Made by a program: the position numbers and the translations under genes. The notes below the pieces were generated by a model, which was not told the DNA's origin, did not search any database, and saw only the letters and a program-made list of their open reading frames with translations. From Chloroflexota bacterium (GTDB lineage Bacteria > Chloroflexota > Dormibacteria > Dormibacterales > Dormibacteraceae): a DNA stretch of 41,083 nucleotides. Where the stretch lies: positions 1-41,083 of the forward strand of contig VBDR01000041.1 in NCBI GenBank assembly GCA_005882135.1, given 5' to 3'. Below, in pieces: positions 38,596 through 41,083 of this stretch (positions within the stretch are counted from its first letter, which is position 1; every line of letters begins with the position of its first letter).

Positions 38596-40635
38596 TCAGG
38601 ACAGCGGTCTTGCCGCGGTTCGCGCCAGCCGCATGACCTCTTCCTGCCAGGGAGGCGCCTTGACCTGAACAGCCAGCCGGTCAGAGCCCGCCGCGAGCAG
38701 GAAATCGCCACGATGCGCGCCCTCCAGGTATGAGCGCTGGTGAGGGCTGAGGCGAAAGGCTTGCTGCAACTTGGCGGCCTCGCCCGGCCGCTGTGCGCCG
38801 AAAAAGACCATCGCAGGGTTGGTCGCCACCACCGAACCCTGCTCGGAGCTCAGCAGGTCGCCCGGATTCTGGGTCGCGAAGACAAGAGACCCGTCGTACT
38901 TGCGGATTCGCCGCGCCAGGCTGACGACAAAACGCCGGATCGTGGCGTCCTCGAAAAGCAAGCCCAGCTCGTCGATCACGAGCATGCGGCGGCGGTCTTT
39001 GCGTTTGATCCGAGCCCACAGCGCCTCCGCCAACAGGAAGTGGACGGGAGCCACCATCTCGTCGCGCAGCTCGCGCATGCCGAAGACCACGATTGGTGAC
39101 TCGAGGTCGACGTTAGTGGCTGCGCTGAACATCTGGCCGAGGCTGCCGTGGACCCAGCGGTGGAGGATGACCGCCACGCGGTCCGGGCGCGGTACACGCG
39201 CGGCGACATCCCCCAGCACCGGTTGGGCCTCTTCCTCATACGCCTGCCTGACGGCGGCCTCGACGACGGCGCGCTCCGACTCGTCCAGGCCGCCGCAGAT
39301 GCACGCGCAAAGGTCGACCGCGTCGGCCGCGGCGGGTCCGAGCCAGGCCTCATCGTGCCGATCCGACGGCTTGAGATCGAGCACGTTGAGCGCATGGCCA
39401 GAGCCGAGCGCGAGCTGGACGTCGACCCCGCCCAGCTCTTTGGCCAGGCCTCCGTACTCGTGCTCGGGATCGATGACGTAGACCTGGATGCCTCGGCCCA
39501 GCGCGGCCATCGCCAGGGTTGACAGCAGATAGGTCTTGCCCGCACCCGAGTGCCCGAAGACAGCGATGTTCGCGTTCGCGTAACTGCGCTGGTCGAACGG
39601 ATCGACCAGCACCGGAGCGCCGGTCGCGCCATTGCGGCCAATGAACAGGCCGCCAGGTTGCTGCAGGTCGGGCTCGAGCCAGGGAAAGAAGGTTATGAGG
39701 GCTGTGGAATCAAGGACCCTTCTTCGCTGCAGCCGATCCGCTCCGCCCTGCCGTGTCGCGATCAAGCCATCGAGCATGCGGAAGGTGCACGGCTGGAGTT
39801 CGCAGAGGATGGCCCGAGCCGCCGCCTCGACCCTGCGCGAGCCGAGCTCCAGCTCGATCGTTGTCGGAGAGGTGAGCGTGAGGTAGACCGCGACGTGATA
39901 AGCCTTGTCCTGACTCGAGGCCAGGCGCCGCTGGAGGTCTTCGGCGTTCGGCAGCGCGCCCGCCAGAGTCGGATCCGACGCGCCCGCGTTGGCATCAAGG
40001 AGGCGCGCGGCGCGCATGTTGATCAGCTGGCGCTGGAGGTAATGGACGATCCAGGCGGCGGGCAGCGGCGAGGCGTGCCACGCGAGGCTGACCGCCAGCC
40101 CTGGCGGCAGCAGGTGGAACAGCCATCCGGGGTCGAGCTCGGTACCCGGAAGTCGCTCGACGTACCAGCTGCGGCTGAAACCGCGGACGTCGCTGAATCT
40201 CGTCGCGAACTCTCGTCCAAAAGCGGTCTCCGATGAGGGCTCCTCGGCGGTTTGGAACCGGATTCCCATCTCGGTGAGCCCGGCCTTCAGACGGGCGGCA
40301 TGCTCCACGGTGGTGATAAGGCTGGTCGTAACGCTGTGCGAGGAGCGGAAACGCCGGATCTGTTCCGCAAAGCACATGTCCGCGCCACGCATGTCCTCGA
40401 AGCGAGACGGAGTCGGCGTCGCGAGTGGACCGTCCTCGTCCGGGCCAGGCTTCACGTCTATCACCACCTGGATTGGGGCGTCGAGGCCGTCAAGCAAACG
40501 CCGAAAGCCATTGAGCCAACGCTGTCGGTCATCTTCCGCAGCGCCCGCAAATCCGATCGAGCTGGTGGTGATGACGACCAGGCCGGACGGCGGGCTCCAG
40601 CACTCTGCCGCCTCGCGACGCGCGACGCGAATCAC
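38596..40635 (-). CDS. VirB4/TraC-like type IV secretion ATPase
   Basis: A 679-residue protein. The N-terminal half (to about 340) resembles the VirB4/CagE N-domain. The C-terminal RecA-like ATPase has Walker A FGHSGAGKTYL (about residue 360) and Walker B RRMLVIDELGLLF (about 550), a YVIDPEHEYGGL strand after Walker A, and SLVFATQNPGDLL with the conserved Gln of the family. GTG 40635 overlaps the PrgI-like stop as GTGA, which sets the start; a longer frame to 40827 would run over the PrgI gene. VirB4 proteins power pilus assembly and substrate transfer in conjugation-type systems, and form divergent single-locus systems in monoderms. No relaxase, VirD4, VirB6 or VirB1 homologue is in the window. 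Confidence 0.85.
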   Translation of the reverse strand: MIRVARREAAECWSPPSGLVVITTSSIGFAGAAEDDRQRWLNGFRRLLDGLDAPIQVVIDVKPGPDEDGPLATPTPSRFEDMRGADMCFAEQIRRFRSSHSVTTSLITTVEHAARLKAGLTEMGIRFQTAEEPSSETAFGREFATRFSDVRGFSRSWYVERLPGTELDPGWLFHLLPPGLAVSLAWHASPLPAAWIVHYLQRQLINMRAARLLDANAGASDPTLAGALPNAEDLQRRLASSQDKAYHVAVYLTLTSPTTIELELGSRRVEAAARAILCELQPCTFRMLDGLIATRQGGADRLQRRRVLDSTALITFFPWLEPDLQQPGGLFIGRNGATGAPVLVDPFDQRSYANANIAVFGHSGAGKTYLLSTLAMAALGRGIQVYVIDPEHEYGGLAKELGGVDVQLALGSGHALNVLDLKPSDRHDEAWLGPAAADAVDLCACICGGLDESERAVVEAAVRQAYEEEAQPVLGDVAARVPRPDRVAVILHRWVHGSLGQMFSAATNVDLESPIVVFGMRELRDEMVAPVHFLLAEALWARIKRKDRRRMLVIDELGLLFEDATIRRFVVSLARRIRKYDGSLVFATQNPGDLLSSEQGSVVATNPAMVFFGAQRPGEAAKLQQAFRLSPHQRSYLEGAHRGDFLLAAGSDRLAVQVKAPPWQEEVMRLARTAARPLS

Positions 40636-40949
40636 TGCGCGCTTCGGACGCGTCGCCGCACGAAGCGCGGGGGATTCCAGCGCACGCGAAATGTGGCCAG
40701 CGAAAAAACCACGATGTCGATGAGCCAGCTGTCCGCGGGCCTGCCGCGCCAGCGGCCCCAAGCCGCGAGGGCACCAATGACAACCAAAGCCACGGCCACG
40801 CCGGCGCGAATCGGCGCCGAAGCCCACGGGCTCGACCAGGTCGAAAACGCCGCGAGCAGCGCGATGACGAGGTAAGCCAGTCGGGTTGGAGTCAGGCCGT
40901 AGAGAAGCTTGTCTTCAAGGTCGACATCGAGCGGGATCCGCGCGGGCAT
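40632..40949 (-). CDS. PrgI-like small membrane protein (VirB3-equivalent)
   Basis: A 105-residue protein with the PrgI opening ARIPLDVDLEDKLLYGLTPTRLAYLVIALLAAF, in which a basic/acidic strand leads into two closely spaced hydrophobic helices (about 24-40 and 46-64), followed by a basic C-terminus (RVRWNPPRFVRRRVRSAQ). In Gram-positive-type secretion systems PrgI lies just before the VirB4 gene and is the VirB3 counterpart, as here, with a GTGA overlap. Confidence 0.75.
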   Translation of the reverse strand: MPARIPLDVDLEDKLLYGLTPTRLAYLVIALLAAFSTWSSPWASAPIRAGVAVALVVIGALAAWGRWRGRPADSWLIDIVVFSLATFRVRWNPPRFVRRRVRSAQ

Positions 40950-41039
40950 GCGATGAAGTTATGCGCCGATCGGGCCCGAGGTGAACCCAGGCTGTTAATC
41001 GCCCGAGACCCTTAGAATCGACAGCGACCCTCTTCACGC
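40950..41039 (+). promoter_or_regulatory. Short intergenic region with candidate tRNA promoter
   Basis: The 90 nt between the PrgI-like gene and the tRNA contain TAGAAT (41013-41018), a good -10 that would start transcription at about 41025, just before the tRNA. A CTGTTA (40992-40997) lies 15 nt upstream of it as a weak -35. Nothing else was seen. Confidence 0.45.
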
Positions 41040-41083
41040 GCTCGCGTAGCTCAACTGGCAGAGCAGGGGACTCTTAATCCCAA
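41040..41083 (+). tRNA. tRNA-Lys(CTT), 3' part beyond the window
   Basis: The 5' half is present. GCTCGCG acceptor arm (41040-41046), TA, D-stem GCTC with loop AACTGGCA and GAGC, then the anticodon arm GGGGA-CTCTTAA-TCCCA with anticodon CTT. The first anticodon-stem pair is a G-A mismatch. The window ends at the start of the variable loop, so the T-arm and any attachment site in the 3' half cannot be seen. Confidence 0.9.

Noticed and set aside
40635-40827. Longer VirB4-like protein with about 64 extra N-terminal residues.
   Set aside because: The extension overlaps the PrgI-like gene in another frame, and the GTGA overlap at 40632-40635 gives a natural start.
38596-41083. Integrated conjugative element at the tRNA-Lys gene.
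   Set aside because: Elements insert at the tRNA 3' end, which lies outside the window; the PrgI/VirB4 genes are on the 5' side and no integrase or direct repeat is visible here.

Overview
The window is 41 kb of high-GC DNA (roughly two thirds G+C by eye) packed with about 50 genes on both strands. It reads as a chromosomal segment of a free-living, probably soil-derived bacterium of the Terrabacteria type. A DUF222/HNH remnant, GTG and TTG starts, candidate leaderless promoters, a PrgI/VirB4 pair and many GNAT and DHA2-type genes would fit an uncultured Dormibacterota/Chloroflexota-like or actinobacterial lineage. This placement is inference: no rRNA or marker gene is present to settle it.

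Layout. 1-7.5 kb holds mixed accessory and housekeeping genes: a damaged DUF222/HNH gene, an IolE-like sugar-phosphate isomerase/epimerase, a double-GNAT protein, a hotdog thioesterase preceded by palindromic repeats, a secreted Asp-box (YCF48-like) protein, a GNAT, a phospholipase C/acid-phosphatase-type phosphoesterase coupled to an EXORDIUM-like protein, a lipoate-protein ligase and a DinB-like protein. 8-11.4 kb is a complete compatible-solute (glycine betaine/choline) ABC importer: two permeases and a binding lipoprotein on the minus strand and a divergent ATPase. A disulfide-reductase-type flavoprotein is translationally coupled to the ATPase.

13.4-19.5 kb is a cobalamin salvage locus: cobT, then a B12 riboswitch, then btuF-btuC-btuD-cobO-cobU-cobS with every junction overlapping. 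Together they import corrinoid, adenosylate it, activate the side chain and attach the lower ligand. 19.5-24.9 kb holds a ComB-like phosphatase, a cupin, a histidine phosphatase that appears to start at CTG overlapping a degenerate GGDEF gene, a divergent HxlR regulator/SDR pair, and folC. 25.5-27.9 kb is a folB-larC-folD operon with overlapping genes, linking folate enzymes to nickel-pincer cofactor synthesis.

28.4-34.4 kb is a seven-gene minus-strand operon running from an ECF sigma factor and its ZAS anti-sigma through a membrane protein to a tripartite-like HlyD/LolD/MacB exporter and a Gly-rich anchored protein. It looks like a self-regulated envelope-stress or export module. 34.6-36.8 kb is a PadR regulator coupled to a 14-TM DHA2 drug exporter with a strong near-leaderless promoter. 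36.9-40.9 kb is a minus-strand operon of PrgI-like protein, VirB4-like ATPase, unknown 196-aa protein, monoglyceride-lipase-like hydrolase and a GlsB-type small membrane protein. The window ends inside a tRNA-Lys(CTT).

Convergent genes are extremely tight: all 11 convergent junctions lie between a 50-nt overlap and a 19-nt gap. At several of them a hairpin spans the stop codons, and one classical terminator lies inside an antisense coding region. No stretch above about 250 nt lacks a gene. The longest, 14581-14823, is the riboswitch leader.
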